A stretch of DNA of 64,000 nucleotides from Coriobacteriaceae bacterium (GCA_025993015.1 DAJPFV010000001.1:2170001-2234000); one strand, 5' to 3'; positions 18,602 through 28,291 are shown, counted from the stretch's first letter. Numbers and translations: made by a program. The notes: a model not told the origin generated them from the letters alone.

Positions 18602-21382
18602 TTGGCGCGCGGATCTGCACAAAACGCCAAAGGCAATAAGGCCAATAACCAACCGGCATCTGCTAAGGGTGCCGGTTCCCATCTGCGTGCCAATAAGGGC
18701 CACGAGGCCGACTTCGACGATTTTGAGCCCCTGGTCGAGCCCTCGGCCAACCGCGATATCGCCGGCGTGGTCATCGCCGTTTTGGCGATTGCGTCCTTCA
18801 TTGCCGTGATTTCGCCGGCGACCGCACCCGTTACGGCTGCGGTTGCCGGTTTCTACCACCTGGGCTTTGGTCTGGGCGCCTACGTGCTGCCGATCGTCAT
18901 TTTGCTGTTTGCCGCCACGCTCTTTTTAGGTGAGGACTCGCCGCTCAACGCGCGCTCGGTCGCGGGCGGAGCCGTGGTCTTTATCGCCGTTGTCTCCATT
19001 CTTTCTCTGATGGCGCCGGGTACGAGCGACTCGTGTGACCTTATGTTCACGCCGCAAAATCTGTCCGCCTCGGGTGGCTACATCGGTGCGTTTATTGCGA
19101 GTGCGCTGCAAAATGCCCTGGGTAAGCCTATCGCGATGGTAGTCCTGCTGGGCCTTGTCGTCGTGGGCTTGGTCATCATTGGCTTTTCGGTGGGCGGCGT
19201 TTTGCGCTCTGCCCGCGACCGTGCGGCAGATTTTGCCGAGCGCCGTCGTGCCGACGTCAACGCGAGTCCGTGGGGTGACGACGAAGCTCTGTCGGTGCCC
19301 GGCGTTGCCCGTCCGCACCTGAGCATTCTTCGTCAAAAGGGTTCCGATGCTGCCGTGACCATGGTCATGGGCAACGATGCGGACCCGGTTTTGGACGATG
19401 ACGACGAGGATGAGGATCCGTTTGTCGACGTGTCCGATGCCGTGGAGGCCGAGCGCGCTAAGACGACGCTGCTACCACGCCGTCATGCCAAGAAGGGCAA
19501 GACGGTTCCCAAGCTCAATACGAGTGAGCCCGACCCGTCTTGGTCCGAGAGCGAGATTGAGCTCACCGAGGGCGATGACGAGGACGACGAGGCTCCGATT
19601 GAGATCGCAAAGACAACTTTGCTGCCGCGTCGCCATGCAAAGCGCGACCAGGTAACCGGTCAGCTTTCGATGGAAGACGACCCCGATAAGATCGACGAGT
19701 CCGAGCCGCCGTTTGCCGTGAATCCTGTCTCGGCAGCACCTCAGATCCCCGACTTCTTGAAGCATCCCAAGGTTGCCGATGCGCCTGCCTTGAGTGCTGT
19801 CGAATCGGCTGCGGCTAGCGATGGGGGAGCGGACGGCGGCGCCGCAGATAACGAGGGCGAAGAAGAGGACGGCCTCAAACTTCCGCCGCTCGAGATTCTG
19901 CATGCCAACCCGCAGTCGGCTTCCTCCGCGTCTTCTGACAAGGAGCTGGAACAGACTGCCGAGTCGCTTCAGTCCACCTTGCTGGAGTTTGGTCGTAGTG
20001 CCCGCGTGGTCGGCTGGATCGCCGGCCCCACGGTGACGACCTTTAAGCTGCAACCTGGCGAGGGCGAGCGCGTGAGCAAGATTTCGAGCCTCGAGGACGA
20101 TATCGCGCTATCGCTTGCTGCCCAGTCGGTGCGTATCTTTGCCCCGATCCCCGGCACCTCGCTCGTGGGCATCGAGATTCCCAACCGCAAGCGCCAGAAC
20201 GTCAACCTGGGCGACGTGTTGCCCTATGTGAAGGGCGGTCCGCTCGAGCTTGCCATCGGCCGCGATGCCGAGGGTACGCCGGTCGTCGCCGACCTCGCCA
20301 AGATGCCCCACCTGCTGATCGCCGGTACCACGGGTTCTGGTAAGTCGGTCATGATCAACTCCATCATCACGACTCTGCTCATGCGCGCTCTCCCCGAGGA
20401 CGTTCGCCTGATCATGGTCGACCCCAAGCGCGTCGAGCTTGCGGGCTATAACGGTCTGCCGCATCTCTATGTGCCCGTGGTGACCGAGCCCAAGCAGGCC
20501 GCGAGCGCTCTGCAATGGGCCGTGTCCGAGATGGAGCGACGCCTGAAGGTCTTCGAGCGTCTCAACGTGCGTAAGATCTCGACCTACAACGAAAAGCAGG
20601 CCGCCGGCGAGTTTGAGCATTACGACAATCCGCCGCAAAAGATGCCCTACCTGGTCATCATCATTGACGAGCTCTCGGACCTAATGATGGTTGCCGGTAA
20701 GGATGTCGAGGCCTCGATCGTGCGTATCGCCCAGCTGGGCCGTGCCGCCGGAATTCACCTCATCGTGGCTACGCAGCGTCCGAGCTCCAACGTGGTGACG
20801 GGCCTTATCAAGGCCAACATCACCAACCGTATCGCCTTTAACGTCGCTACGGGTATCGACTCGCGCGTCATCATCGACCAGATGGGTGCCGAAAAGCTCA
20901 CTGGTTTGGGCGACATGCTGTTCTCAAAGGTCGACTGGGGCAAGCCTCGCCGTATCCAGGGCTGCTTTGTCTCGGATGACGAAATCAACGAGATTGTCGA
21001 GTTCGTCAAGTCGCAGAGCGAGCCCGACTACCACGAGGAGATCCTGTCTGCCGTGGCGCCCGCTTCCATGTCCATGGCGGGTGGCGGCGGCATTGTCCGC
21101 ACCGGAGTCGCCGAGCCGCAAGACGATGACCCACTCATTTGGGAAGCCGCCCATATTGTGGTGGAATCGCAGCTTGGCTCCACATCTGGCCTGCAACGTC
21201 GTCTGAAGGTTGGCTATGCACGTGCCGGGCGTATTATGGACATGCTGGAAGAAAAGGGTGTCGTCGGACCGCCCGACGGTTCCAAGCCGCGCGAGGTCCT
21301 GTTGGACGAGGAGGGGCTTGCCGCGCTGGAATCTGTCGACGCCGAGATGGCACGTGAAGATCGTGAGTTTGGAGGATTCTGA
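18602..21382 (+). CDS. ftsK: DNA translocase FtsK/SpoIIIE
   Basis: 926 residues from a TTG start six bases after GGAGG. About four transmembrane helices (residues 55-210) anchor it at the septum. A long acidic linker (about 220-440) carries the 12-residue segment AKTTLLPRRHAK twice, at about 286 and 336. The motor domain has Walker A GTTGSGKS, Walker B LVIIIDELSDLMM and the C-terminal gamma winged helix (LQRRLKVGYARAGRIMD). It pumps DNA through the closing division septum. Its stop overlaps the start of the RodZ-like gene. Confidence 0.94.
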   Translation: MARGSAQNAKGNKANNQPASAKGAGSHLRANKGHEADFDDFEPLVEPSANRDIAGVVIAVLAIASFIAVISPATAPVTAAVAGFYHLGFGLGAYVLPIVILLFAATLFLGEDSPLNARSVAGGAVVFIAVVSILSLMAPGTSDSCDLMFTPQNLSASGGYIGAFIASALQNALGKPIAMVVLLGLVVVGLVIIGFSVGGVLRSARDRAADFAERRRADVNASPWGDDEALSVPGVARPHLSILRQKGSDAAVTMVMGNDADPVLDDDDEDEDPFVDVSDAVEAERAKTTLLPRRHAKKGKTVPKLNTSEPDPSWSESEIELTEGDDEDDEAPIEIAKTTLLPRRHAKRDQVTGQLSMEDDPDKIDESEPPFAVNPVSAAPQIPDFLKHPKVADAPALSAVESAAASDGGADGGAADNEGEEEDGLKLPPLEILHANPQSASSASSDKELEQTAESLQSTLLEFGRSARVVGWIAGPTVTTFKLQPGEGERVSKISSLEDDIALSLAAQSVRIFAPIPGTSLVGIEIPNRKRQNVNLGDVLPYVKGGPLELAIGRDAEGTPVVADLAKMPHLLIAGTTGSGKSVMINSIITTLLMRALPEDVRLIMVDPKRVELAGYNGLPHLYVPVVTEPKQAASALQWAVSEMERRLKVFERLNVRKISTYNEKQAAGEFEHYDNPPQKMPYLVIIIDELSDLMMVAGKDVEASIVRIAQLGRAAGIHLIVATQRPSSNVVTGLIKANITNRIAFNVATGIDSRVIIDQMGAEKLTGLGDMLFSKVDWGKPRRIQGCFVSDDEINEIVEFVKSQSEPDYHEEILSAVAPASMSMAGGGGIVRTGVAEPQDDDPLIWEAAHIVVESQLGSTSGLQRRLKVGYARAGRIMDMLEEKGVVGPPDGSKPREVLLDEEGLAALESVDAEMAREDREFGGF

Positions 21383-22893
21383 TGGCTGCACGCTTTGGTG
21401 ACATGCTGCTCGAGCAGCGTCGCCGAATGGGCCTTTCCATTCAGCAGGTCGCCAACACCATCAAAATCAGGCCGCAGATCATCGAGTTTTTCGAGACCGG
21501 TAACTTTGCTTCGATGCCGCCGCGCGGCTATGCGCAGGGCATGATTTCGAGCTATGCTCGCTTTTTGGGCCTCAATCCGCGTGAGGTCGTCAATGCCTAC
21601 TTTGACGACCTTATGGCATACGAACGCGAGACGTCGCAGCAGGGCGGTCGTTTTCAGGACGCCGCCGGCTACGTCAATTCGCGTTCCTCGGTCGATAACG
21701 GGCGCTTCCTGATGGTTCAGGGCGGTCGTTCGACCCGCTATGGACAGCGTCCTCAGCAGGCAGGTTATATTACCGAGACGGGTTCGGGCGAGGAGATTCG
21801 CTCACAGCGTGACCGGTTCCGCAGTACGCCGATGCCCGAGGACCGTGCACTTCCCGCTGCCCGAGGCGTGGCGCGTGACCCTCGTGCCGGCTACGGCGAC
21901 GGCGGCTATTCCGATCGCGGTTACCGTGGTGCCTCTACGGGACGCTCTCGCGGTGGCTATGCGGATGCCGATACCACGCAGGTGACGCCGCGTCTTCGCT
22001 CTCAATCACAGCCGTATGGCCAGCGCTCTTCGGCTCCGCGTTCGGGTCAGCGTGGCTATCAAGGCCGCGGTGAACTTGCGCCCCGCTCGGGTCAGCGCAG
22101 CCTTCAGGGCCAGGGTGGCTATCGCGGCCGTTCCGATAGCAATCGTGGTCGTATGCCTCAGGGAGGCGGCCGCAGCAGTTCCAATCGTGGACGCGGCGGA
22201 TCACGTACTCCTCAAAACAACGGGCTCGATCCACGTATCGTCTACGCCGGCATCGGTGCCGTTGCGCTGCTGTTGATTGTGCTCATCGTGGTGCTTCTGC
22301 GCGGCTGCGCATCTTCGGCGCCCGAGACCACGCCCGAGACGCTCACTGCTACCAAGACGACGACCAAGAAGTCTTCTAAGAAGACCGAAACGGTCGACGA
22401 GGACGAAGACACCGATGAGGCGACGGATGAGTCGACTGACTCGGACGCTACCAAGACGACGGCCAAGAAGGAAGAGAACGAGGTCACGAAGGTCAAAGTC
22501 TCCGTTGCCAAGGGAAAGACCGCGTGGATTGAGGTCAAGGTCGACGGCAAGTCGGTCTATGGCGCCCAAGCGACTGGCCCCTTTGAGCAGGAGTACACGC
22601 CCGAGTCCTCGATCGAGATCACCACGTCCAAGCCTTCCGATGTCACCGTTACCAAGAACGGTGAAAAGGTCCGTTACGATACCAAGACCTCGGGCGTGGC
22701 GCGTGTGACGATCACCGTTCCCAAGAAGGAGACGACTGATTCCGAGAATGGTGAAAGTTCTGATGGTACCGACACCACCGATGGTGCCGATACCACCGAC
22801 GTTACCGATGCCCAGTCCACGGATGGCGCCGATACCGCAACTGACGATCAGACACCCACCGATTCTACCGACTATTCGTACGATAGCTACTAA
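21382..22893 (+). CDS. RodZ-like HTH membrane protein with long low-complexity regions
   Basis: 503 residues. The N-terminal HTH_25 domain (about 1-75: LLEQRRRMGLSIQQVANTIK, then PRGYAQGMISSYARFLGL) is the RodZ/YmfM cytoplasmic domain that contacts MreB in rods. A Gly/Arg/Ser/Gln-rich linker (about 90-275) precedes one transmembrane helix (about 277-300, VALLLIVLIVVLL). The outside part has a Lys/Thr/Asp-rich stalk, a DUF4115-like beta domain (TKVKVSVAKGKTAWIEVKVD) and a Thr/Asp tail of roughly 50 residues. ATG overlaps the ftsK stop. A cell-shape role is inferred; RodZ without a visible mreB here is noted. Confidence 0.82.
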   Translation: MAARFGDMLLEQRRRMGLSIQQVANTIKIRPQIIEFFETGNFASMPPRGYAQGMISSYARFLGLNPREVVNAYFDDLMAYERETSQQGGRFQDAAGYVNSRSSVDNGRFLMVQGGRSTRYGQRPQQAGYITETGSGEEIRSQRDRFRSTPMPEDRALPAARGVARDPRAGYGDGGYSDRGYRGASTGRSRGGYADADTTQVTPRLRSQSQPYGQRSSAPRSGQRGYQGRGELAPRSGQRSLQGQGGYRGRSDSNRGRMPQGGGRSSSNRGRGGSRTPQNNGLDPRIVYAGIGAVALLLIVLIVVLLRGCASSAPETTPETLTATKTTTKKSSKKTETVDEDEDTDEATDESTDSDATKTTAKKEENEVTKVKVSVAKGKTAWIEVKVDGKSVYGAQATGPFEQEYTPESSIEITTSKPSDVTVTKNGEKVRYDTKTSGVARVTITVPKKETTDSENGESSDGTDTTDGADTTDVTDAQSTDGADTATDDQTPTDSTDYSYDSY

Positions 22894-22919
22894 GCCGCTC
22901 GTACGCGAAAGGAAACATC

Positions 22920-23417
22920 ATGGCTAAAGATTCCAGCTTCGACGTCGTGTCCGAGGTCAACATGCAAGAGGTCGACAACGCCTTCCAGCAGACCACGCGC
23001 GAGATTTCCCAGCGCTATGACCTTAAGGATTCCGGCGCCACGATCGAGCTTTCGAAGGGCGACAAACTCTTTACGATCAGCGCCCCGGCTGACTTTGTCT
23101 CTAAGCAGATTATCGACGTGCTGAGCTCCAAGCTCATCAAGCGCGGCATCGACCTCAAGGCTGTCTCGTGGGATGCTCCGCAGGCGGCGTCGGGCGGCAC
23201 CGTGCGCGTGCTCGGCCATATCGTCGAGGGTATCGACCAGGCGACCGCCAAGAAGATCAACAAGGACATCAAGGACCAAAAATTCAAGGTCAAGGTGACC
23301 ATCGAGGCCGACAAGCTGCGTGTTTCCTCTGCTTCGAAGGACGCGTTGCAGACCGTGATTCAGTTCCTGCGCGACCAGGATTACGGCCAGCCGCTACAGT
23401 TCACCAACTACCGCTAA
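22920..23417 (+). CDS. yajQ: YajQ family nucleotide-binding protein
   Basis: 165 residues, usual for DUF520. DSSFDVVSEVNMQEVDNAF at the N-terminus and a duplicated ferredoxin-like fold are typical; the end (IQFLRDQDYGQPLQFTNYR) is the family C-terminus. Members bind nucleotides, and some bind cyclic di-GMP. GGAAA lies before the ATG. It stands between the RodZ-like gene and rimO. Confidence 0.93.
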   Translation: MAKDSSFDVVSEVNMQEVDNAFQQTTREISQRYDLKDSGATIELSKGDKLFTISAPADFVSKQIIDVLSSKLIKRGIDLKAVSWDAPQAASGGTVRVLGHIVEGIDQATAKKINKDIKDQKFKVKVTIEADKLRVSSASKDALQTVIQFLRDQDYGQPLQFTNYR

Positions 23418-23444
23418 TATCATTCGAAAGGACCGCTCTCCAAC

Positions 23445-24794
23445 ATGGATACACCGTTGGGCTCCGTGCTCTACATCACCCTCGGGTGCGCTAAGAACGA
23501 GGTTGACACCGACCGCATGCGTTCTCTTTTGACCGCCGCAGGCTACGAGGAGGCATTCGACCCGCAGGATGCCGATATCGCCATCGTCAATACATGCTCG
23601 TTCCTCGCCTCCGCAACGTCCGAGAGCATCGAGACCACGCTCGAGCTCGCCAATGAGGTTCAGGACGGCGTTCGTTCTTGCCCCATCGTCATGTGCGGCT
23701 GTGTGCCGTCGCGCTATGGCGACGACCTGCCCGACGAGCTGCCCGAGGTCGCTGCCTTTGTGAAGGCCGACGAGGAGGACGGCATCGTGGCGGTCATCGA
23801 TGGCGTGCTGGGTGTCGAGCGTGAAATCGCGGCCTATATCCCTCAGGTCAAGCGTACCGTCGAGGGTGCCGTTGCCTACGTCAAGATTTCCGATGGCTGC
23901 AATCGTTTTTGCAGCTTCTGCATGATCCCCTACATTCGCGGTCGCTATCATTCGCGCAATGCCGAGAGCATTATCTCCGAGGTGCGCGACCTGGTTGCTG
24001 GCGGTGTGCGCGAGATTGTGCTGATCGGCCAGGACACGGGCATTTGGGGTACCGACTTTGCCGACGAGGACGCCGCCGAGGGCTCGCCGCGCAATCTGGC
24101 GCAGCTACTGCGTGCCGTCGCCGAGGCCGTGCGCCCGCACAACGTCTGGGTCCGCGTTCTCTATCTGCAGCCCGAGGGCATGACTGACGAACTCATCGAG
24201 ACGATTCGCGATACGCCCGAGGTGCTGCCCTATATCGATATCCCCGTGCAGCACTGCGACGCGCGCATTCTCAAGGCCATGCGTCGCTCCGGTTCGCGCC
24301 AGGAGCTCGAGGATCTGTTCCGCGACCTTCGCGAGCGCATCCCCGGCATCGTGATTCGTTCCACGGCCATGGTCGGCTTCCCGACCGAGACCGACGACGA
24401 GTTCCGCGACCTTATCGACTTTATGGACACCGTCGGCTTTGACTACACGAGTGTCTTTGCCTACTCTCGTGAGGAAGGCAGCCTGGCCGCTAAGATGGAG
24501 GGTCAGGTCGACGAAGAAGTCAAGCTCGAGCGCGCCCAGGAGGCCATGGACCTGGCCGAGTCGCTCGGTTTTGCCGCCACCGCCGCACATGTGGGCGAGC
24601 GCGCCCAGGTGATCGTCGACGGTATCGAAGAAACCGAGGACGGCGCCGAGCTGATCGGCCATGCCTGGTTCCAGGCGCCCGATTCCGATGGCGCGGTCCA
24701 CTTGGACGCCAGTGAGGCGTCCGTGGGCGATATTCTGACTGTCGAGTTTACCGATAGCTTCTGCTATGAGCTTATCGGCCATGTTGTGGAGTAG
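23445..24794 (+). CDS. rimO: Ribosomal protein S12 methylthiotransferase RimO
   Basis: 449 residues. The N-terminal MTTase domain (LYITLGCAKNEVDTDRM, NTCSFL, MCGCVPSRYGD) supplies three cysteines for the auxiliary cluster; the radical SAM motif is CNRFCSFCMIPYIRG; a TRAM domain ends the protein. LGCAKNEVD is diagnostic for RimO, which methylthiolates an aspartate of S12. The next gene, pgsA, begins nine bases later. Confidence 0.95.
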   Translation: MDTPLGSVLYITLGCAKNEVDTDRMRSLLTAAGYEEAFDPQDADIAIVNTCSFLASATSESIETTLELANEVQDGVRSCPIVMCGCVPSRYGDDLPDELPEVAAFVKADEEDGIVAVIDGVLGVEREIAAYIPQVKRTVEGAVAYVKISDGCNRFCSFCMIPYIRGRYHSRNAESIISEVRDLVAGGVREIVLIGQDTGIWGTDFADEDAAEGSPRNLAQLLRAVAEAVRPHNVWVRVLYLQPEGMTDELIETIRDTPEVLPYIDIPVQHCDARILKAMRRSGSRQELEDLFRDLRERIPGIVIRSTAMVGFPTETDDEFRDLIDFMDTVGFDYTSVFAYSREEGSLAAKMEGQVDEEVKLERAQEAMDLAESLGFAATAAHVGERAQVIVDGIEETEDGAELIGHAWFQAPDSDGAVHLDASEASVGDILTVEFTDSFCYELIGHVVE

Positions 24795-24803
24795 GAGAGC
24801 ATC

Positions 24804-25442
24804 GTGGCAAACGAGAGCAATAAGGAACTGACGAGTGTTTGGACGCCCGCCAACATCGTGACGTGCGTTCGCATCGTCTTTATCCCGGTGTTCATGATCG
24901 TGTCGGCGCTTTCTCACACGAGTGTTGCCGGTACGGATTGGAGCACCTTCGACGGCCCGCTCGCCGCCGCTGCCTTCATTCTGTATGTGATCCTGTCGTG
25001 CACCGATAAGGTCGACGGTTATCTGGCGCGTTCGCGCAACGAGATCACCGACTTCGGTAAATTCTTGGACCCCATCGCCGATAAGCTGCTCGTGTTCTCG
25101 GCCCTGCTGCTGTTCTTGGATTTTGGCGCGGTGACCGTGTGGTCGGTGTTCATCATCCTGTTCCGTGAGCTGCTGGTGAGCGCCCTTCGCATGGTTGCGA
25201 GTGCGGCCGGTGTGGTCGTTGCGGCCGATAAGCTCGGCAAGTACAAGACAGCGACTACGATGGTTTCCATCTGCGGCTATCTGTGCGTCTTTGCGTTGTC
25301 TGGCCTTAACCTGGCCCCGGTGGCGCTGACGCTCGGTATCTATGGCGTCTCACGCTTCCTGTACGCCGTGGCCGTTATCCTGACCGTTATCTCGGGCGCT
25401 CAGTACTTCTGGAACTGCCGCAAGATCGTCTTTTCGGTCTAG
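24804..25442 (+). CDS. pgsA: CDP-diacylglycerol-glycerol-3-phosphate 3-phosphatidyltransferase
   Basis: 212 residues from a GTG start behind AGGAGAG. The CDP-alcohol phosphotransferase motif is complete in one stretch: SCTDKVDGYLARSRNEITDF then GKFLDPIADK (D-x2-D-G-x2-A-R-x8-G-x3-D-x3-D). Four to five membrane helices are visible. It makes phosphatidylglycerol phosphate. A second CDP-alcohol phosphatidyltransferase lies at 45657-46361; this one, in the rimO-pgsA-cinA-recA order, is the better PgsA candidate. Confidence 0.9.
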   Translation: MANESNKELTSVWTPANIVTCVRIVFIPVFMIVSALSHTSVAGTDWSTFDGPLAAAAFILYVILSCTDKVDGYLARSRNEITDFGKFLDPIADKLLVFSALLLFLDFGAVTVWSVFIILFRELLVSALRMVASAAGVVVAADKLGKYKTATTMVSICGYLCVFALSGLNLAPVALTLGIYGVSRFLYAVAVILTVISGAQYFWNCRKIVFSV

Positions 25443-25454
25443 GTCCTGGTAGGC

Positions 25455-25985
25455 ATGACGGAATCATTTGAGCAGATTGCCGCGCATAACGAAGAGCTCG
25501 CACGCGATATTGTCGAGCGCGCGAGCGCTCGGGGCGTGACGGTTTCGACGGCTGAGTCGCTGACGGCGGGTATGATCGCCTCGACGATTGCGGATATCCC
25601 AGGCGCCTCGGCGGTGCTGCGTGGCGGTGCGGTGACCTACTGCGATGAGATCAAGCATCGCGTGTTGGGTGTTGAGCGGGAGACGCTCGACCGCTATACC
25701 GCGGTGTCGCATCAGACCGCGCGCGAGATGGCTGTGGGTTCGCTGGAGCTGTACCAGAGTGATATTGCAGTGAGCGCAACGGGTTATGCCGGCCCCGGCG
25801 GTGGCACTGAGGACGATCCGGCGGGCACTTTCTATATTGGCTGGGCGTATCGCGCGGCTGATGGGAAAGTGCCAGTCGTGGACTCTGTGCGCTGCCACTA
25901 TGAGGGCGACCGTTCGTGTGTTCGTGCCCATGCGGTCGCGGAGGCATTGGGTCGAATTGTCCTTGTGCTCATCTCTATGGAATAG
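25455..25985 (+). CDS. cinA: CinA C-terminal domain protein (nicotinamide-nucleotide amidase)
   Basis: 176 residues, so only the amidase domain (PncC) without the N-terminal COG1058 domain. Motifs: TAESLTAGMIASTIADIPGAS, GGAVTYCDEIKHRVLGV and ATGYAGPGGG with a Thr/Ser active-site environment. It deamidates nicotinamide mononucleotide. It precedes recA as in many Gram-positives. Confidence 0.9.
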   Translation: MTESFEQIAAHNEELARDIVERASARGVTVSTAESLTAGMIASTIADIPGASAVLRGGAVTYCDEIKHRVLGVERETLDRYTAVSHQTAREMAVGSLELYQSDIAVSATGYAGPGGGTEDDPAGTFYIGWAYRAADGKVPVVDSVRCHYEGDRSCVRAHAVAEALGRIVLVLISME

Positions 25986-25993
25986 ACGTGTTT

Positions 25994-26015
25994 TAAGGGG
26001 CCTTAGTGCCCCTTA
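25994..26015 (+). terminator. Terminator after cinA
   Basis: Perfect 8-bp stem TAAGGGGC/GCCCCTTA, six-base loop, weak T run on both sides. It isolates recA on its own promoter. Confidence 0.6.
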
Positions 26016-26183
26016 ATTGTGGAGATAGGGACCTCAGAAGAATTTAGCGTTTGTGCTGGTCATAGGTGTATTTTTGCCTGCCTTATTCTTATTTGGCCCT
26101 TTATGGTCAAGCATTTGGTCAGTGTTTGGTCGGCGTTTGGTTGGGTTTTGGAAAAGTCGGCTGCATATGATTTATCTGAACGG

Positions 26184-26212
26184 TTGACCACGAACAGCCG
26201 TTCGTTTATTAT
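26184..26212 (+). promoter_or_regulatory. recA promoter with SOS (LexA) box
   Basis: TTGACC (26184-26189) and TATTAT (26207-26212) are 17 bases apart. The LexA box GAAC-N4-GTTC (26192-26203, within CGAACAGCCGTTCG) lies in the spacer, so bound LexA would block RNA polymerase. The box matches the Bacillus/actinobacterial consensus and recurs next to lexA at 36411 and 36439. Confidence 0.88.
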
Positions 26213-26242
26213 CGATGCATGTTGTTAAGAGGAGGGCTATTC

Positions 26243-27391
26243 ATGGCCAAGAATTCAGGTCCCGTACGTACCGTTCATGCTCGCACGACGGGTAAAGAGC
26301 GCGATGAGATGATCGCCACCACCAAGGCCGAGATCGAGAAGAAATTCGGCCAGGGTTCCATCATGAGGTACGGCGACGGTGGCCCCGAGCTCGAGGTCGA
26401 GGCCATCCCTACGGGCGCTCTGGCACTCGATGCCGCTCTGGGTATCGGCGGTGTGCCACGCGGCCGAATCGTCGAGATCTACGGTCCCGAGTCCTCCGGT
26501 AAGACGACGCTTTCGCTCGAGATCTTGGCCGAGGCCCAGGCAATGGGTGGCGTTGTTGCATTTATCGATGCCGAGCACGCGCTCGATCCCACGTATGCCG
26601 CGCGCATCGGCGTGGATATCGACGAGGTGCTCATTTCCCAGCCCGATACGGGCGAGCAAGCGCTCGAGATTGTTGACATGCTCGTGCGTTCCGGCGCCAT
26701 CGATGCCATCGTCGTCGACTCCGTCGCCGCGCTGACCCCGCGTGCCGAGATCGAGGGAGAGATCGGCGATACCACGGTCGGCTTGCAAGCTCGCCTGATG
26801 AGCCAGGCGCTCCGCAAGCTCGCCGGCTCGCTGTCCAAGTCCAACACGACGTGCATCTTCATTAACCAGCTGCGTGAGAAGATCGGCGTCATGTTCGGTA
26901 ACCCCGAGACTACGACGGGCGGCCGCGCCCTTAAGTTCTTCTCTTCGGTGCGTATCGACATTCGCCGCATCGACAGCATTAAGCTTAAGGACGAGGTTAT
27001 AGGTAACCGCGTGCGCGCCAAGGTCGTTAAGAACAAGGTGGCAGCTCCGTTCCGTTCTGCTGAGTTCGACATCATGTATGGTACGGGCATCTCTAAGGAG
27101 GGCTCGATTCTGGACATGGCTGTCGAGTGCGGCATCTGCAAGAAGATGGGCTCCTGGTTTGCCTATGGCGAGGACAAGCTCGGCAACGGTCGCGAGGCCG
27201 CTAAGGCGTTCCTGCGCGAACACCCCGATTGCGCTGACGAGATTGAGCATAAGGTCCGCCTTGCCTGCGGGCTTGAGTTTGATGACGATGCTCCGTCCGA
27301 GGTCGAGCTGACCGATCAGCCTGCGCCTGAGGAGTTTGATGAGCTTTACGCCATCGATGGCTCTGCCATGCTCGATGATGACGACGAGTAA
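26243..27391 (+). CDS. recA: Recombinase RecA
   Basis: 382 residues. Walker A GPESSGKTT, Walker B VVDSVAAL, and the L2 region NQLREKIGVMFGNPETTTGG; an acidic C-terminal tail ends in DDDDE. It forms the strand-exchange filament and triggers LexA self-cleavage. The ATG at 26243 follows AAGAGGAGGG; the frame upstream of it has no homology. recX follows 11 bases downstream. Confidence 0.97.
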   Translation: MAKNSGPVRTVHARTTGKERDEMIATTKAEIEKKFGQGSIMRYGDGGPELEVEAIPTGALALDAALGIGGVPRGRIVEIYGPESSGKTTLSLEILAEAQAMGGVVAFIDAEHALDPTYAARIGVDIDEVLISQPDTGEQALEIVDMLVRSGAIDAIVVDSVAALTPRAEIEGEIGDTTVGLQARLMSQALRKLAGSLSKSNTTCIFINQLREKIGVMFGNPETTTGGRALKFFSSVRIDIRRIDSIKLKDEVIGNRVRAKVVKNKVAAPFRSAEFDIMYGTGISKEGSILDMAVECGICKKMGSWFAYGEDKLGNGREAAKAFLREHPDCADEIEHKVRLACGLEFDDDAPSEVELTDQPAPEEFDELYAIDGSAMLDDDDE

Positions 27392-27402
27392 CGGATTCGC
27401 GT

Positions 27403-28095
27403 ATGTCGTATACGGTGACCGAGGCCACGGTCGTCTTTCCCGATAAGAAGGCGGCCTCCTCGTTCTCGAGCGGGTATGCGTCTAAAAAGCCCTGCGCGCA
27501 TATCGATTGTGAGCTTGAGGGCGGTTTTGAGCGGTCCATTTGGATTCCCGTGCGGGTCGCGCGCCTGTATGTCAAAAACCGCCCCGATCTTCCCTGCGAT
27601 TGGGACAACTTGCGTGAGGCTGTGCAGCTCGTCGAGCGTAAATGTGCACTTACCATGGTGACTGAGATGTTATCGCGCCGCGACCATGCGACGGGTGAGG
27701 TTCGTGACAAGCTGGCTCGCTACGGCTTTCACCAACCCGCGATCGATTTCGCCGTCGAGCGCGCCACCGAGTATCACTTTTTAGACGAGAACCGCTTTTG
27801 CTCGTACTTTATCGAGGAACGCAAGCGGTGCGGTTGGGGACAGCGCAAAATCGAGACCGAGCTCAAGCGTCGTCATGTCGTGCTCGATGACATTCCCGGT
27901 TATCCCGAGGATTATTTTGCCGTCGAAGACGATTTGGCGCGTGCGTCAGCCCTGCTCGCCAAGCGGCGTGTTCCAGAGACGCGCGGATTCGAAAAACTGG
28001 TTCGGTTTTTGATGGGCAAGGGCTTCTCGTATCACATCGCCGCCGATGCCGTTAAGGCACGTCTCGATGCCGAATGCGAGGAATGTGCGCTTTAG
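27403..28095 (+). CDS. recX: Regulatory protein RecX
   Basis: 230 residues. Repeated three-helix RecX modules are visible from about residue 85 (MLSRRDHATGEVRDKLARYG, then FIEERKRCGWGQRKIETELK, then FLMGKGFSYHIAADAVK). The first 80 residues are an N-terminal extension of uncertain role, seen in some Gram-positive RecX. RecX modulates RecA filaments, and the pair is presumably co-transcribed under LexA. Confidence 0.88.
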   Translation: MSYTVTEATVVFPDKKAASSFSSGYASKKPCAHIDCELEGGFERSIWIPVRVARLYVKNRPDLPCDWDNLREAVQLVERKCALTMVTEMLSRRDHATGEVRDKLARYGFHQPAIDFAVERATEYHFLDENRFCSYFIEERKRCGWGQRKIETELKRRHVVLDDIPGYPEDYFAVEDDLARASALLAKRRVPETRGFEKLVRFLMGKGFSYHIAADAVKARLDAECEECAL

Positions 28096-28157
28096 GCATA
28101 TGCGTTTTGTGGTCCCGCCGTTCACCGCGTATTAGCCGCCGTACTGGGGCCATTTAT

Positions 28158-28186
28158 TTGACAGTTGTTGTGGTTCAACGTACGAT
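28158..28186 (+). promoter_or_regulatory. Promoter of the rny operon
   Basis: TTGACA (28158-28163), 17-base spacer, TACGAT (28181-28186). It leaves a leader of about 160 bases before rny. Confidence 0.7.
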
Positions 28187-28291
28187 AAACACTGTCATTT
28201 GCTTTGTGATATGTGCTCATCTGTGATGAGTTTGTTTATATGTTTATCTGTATCCGACCCGCATAAGCTGCGCCCATATTACTCAAATGTC

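Noticed and set aside
16945..18801. 618-residue minus-strand frame opposite rnj
   Set aside because: Shadow frame created by codon bias; RNase J on plus is certain.
26019..26228. Possible small gene before recA
   Set aside because: It covers the recA promoter and SOS box and has no family or good ribosome site.
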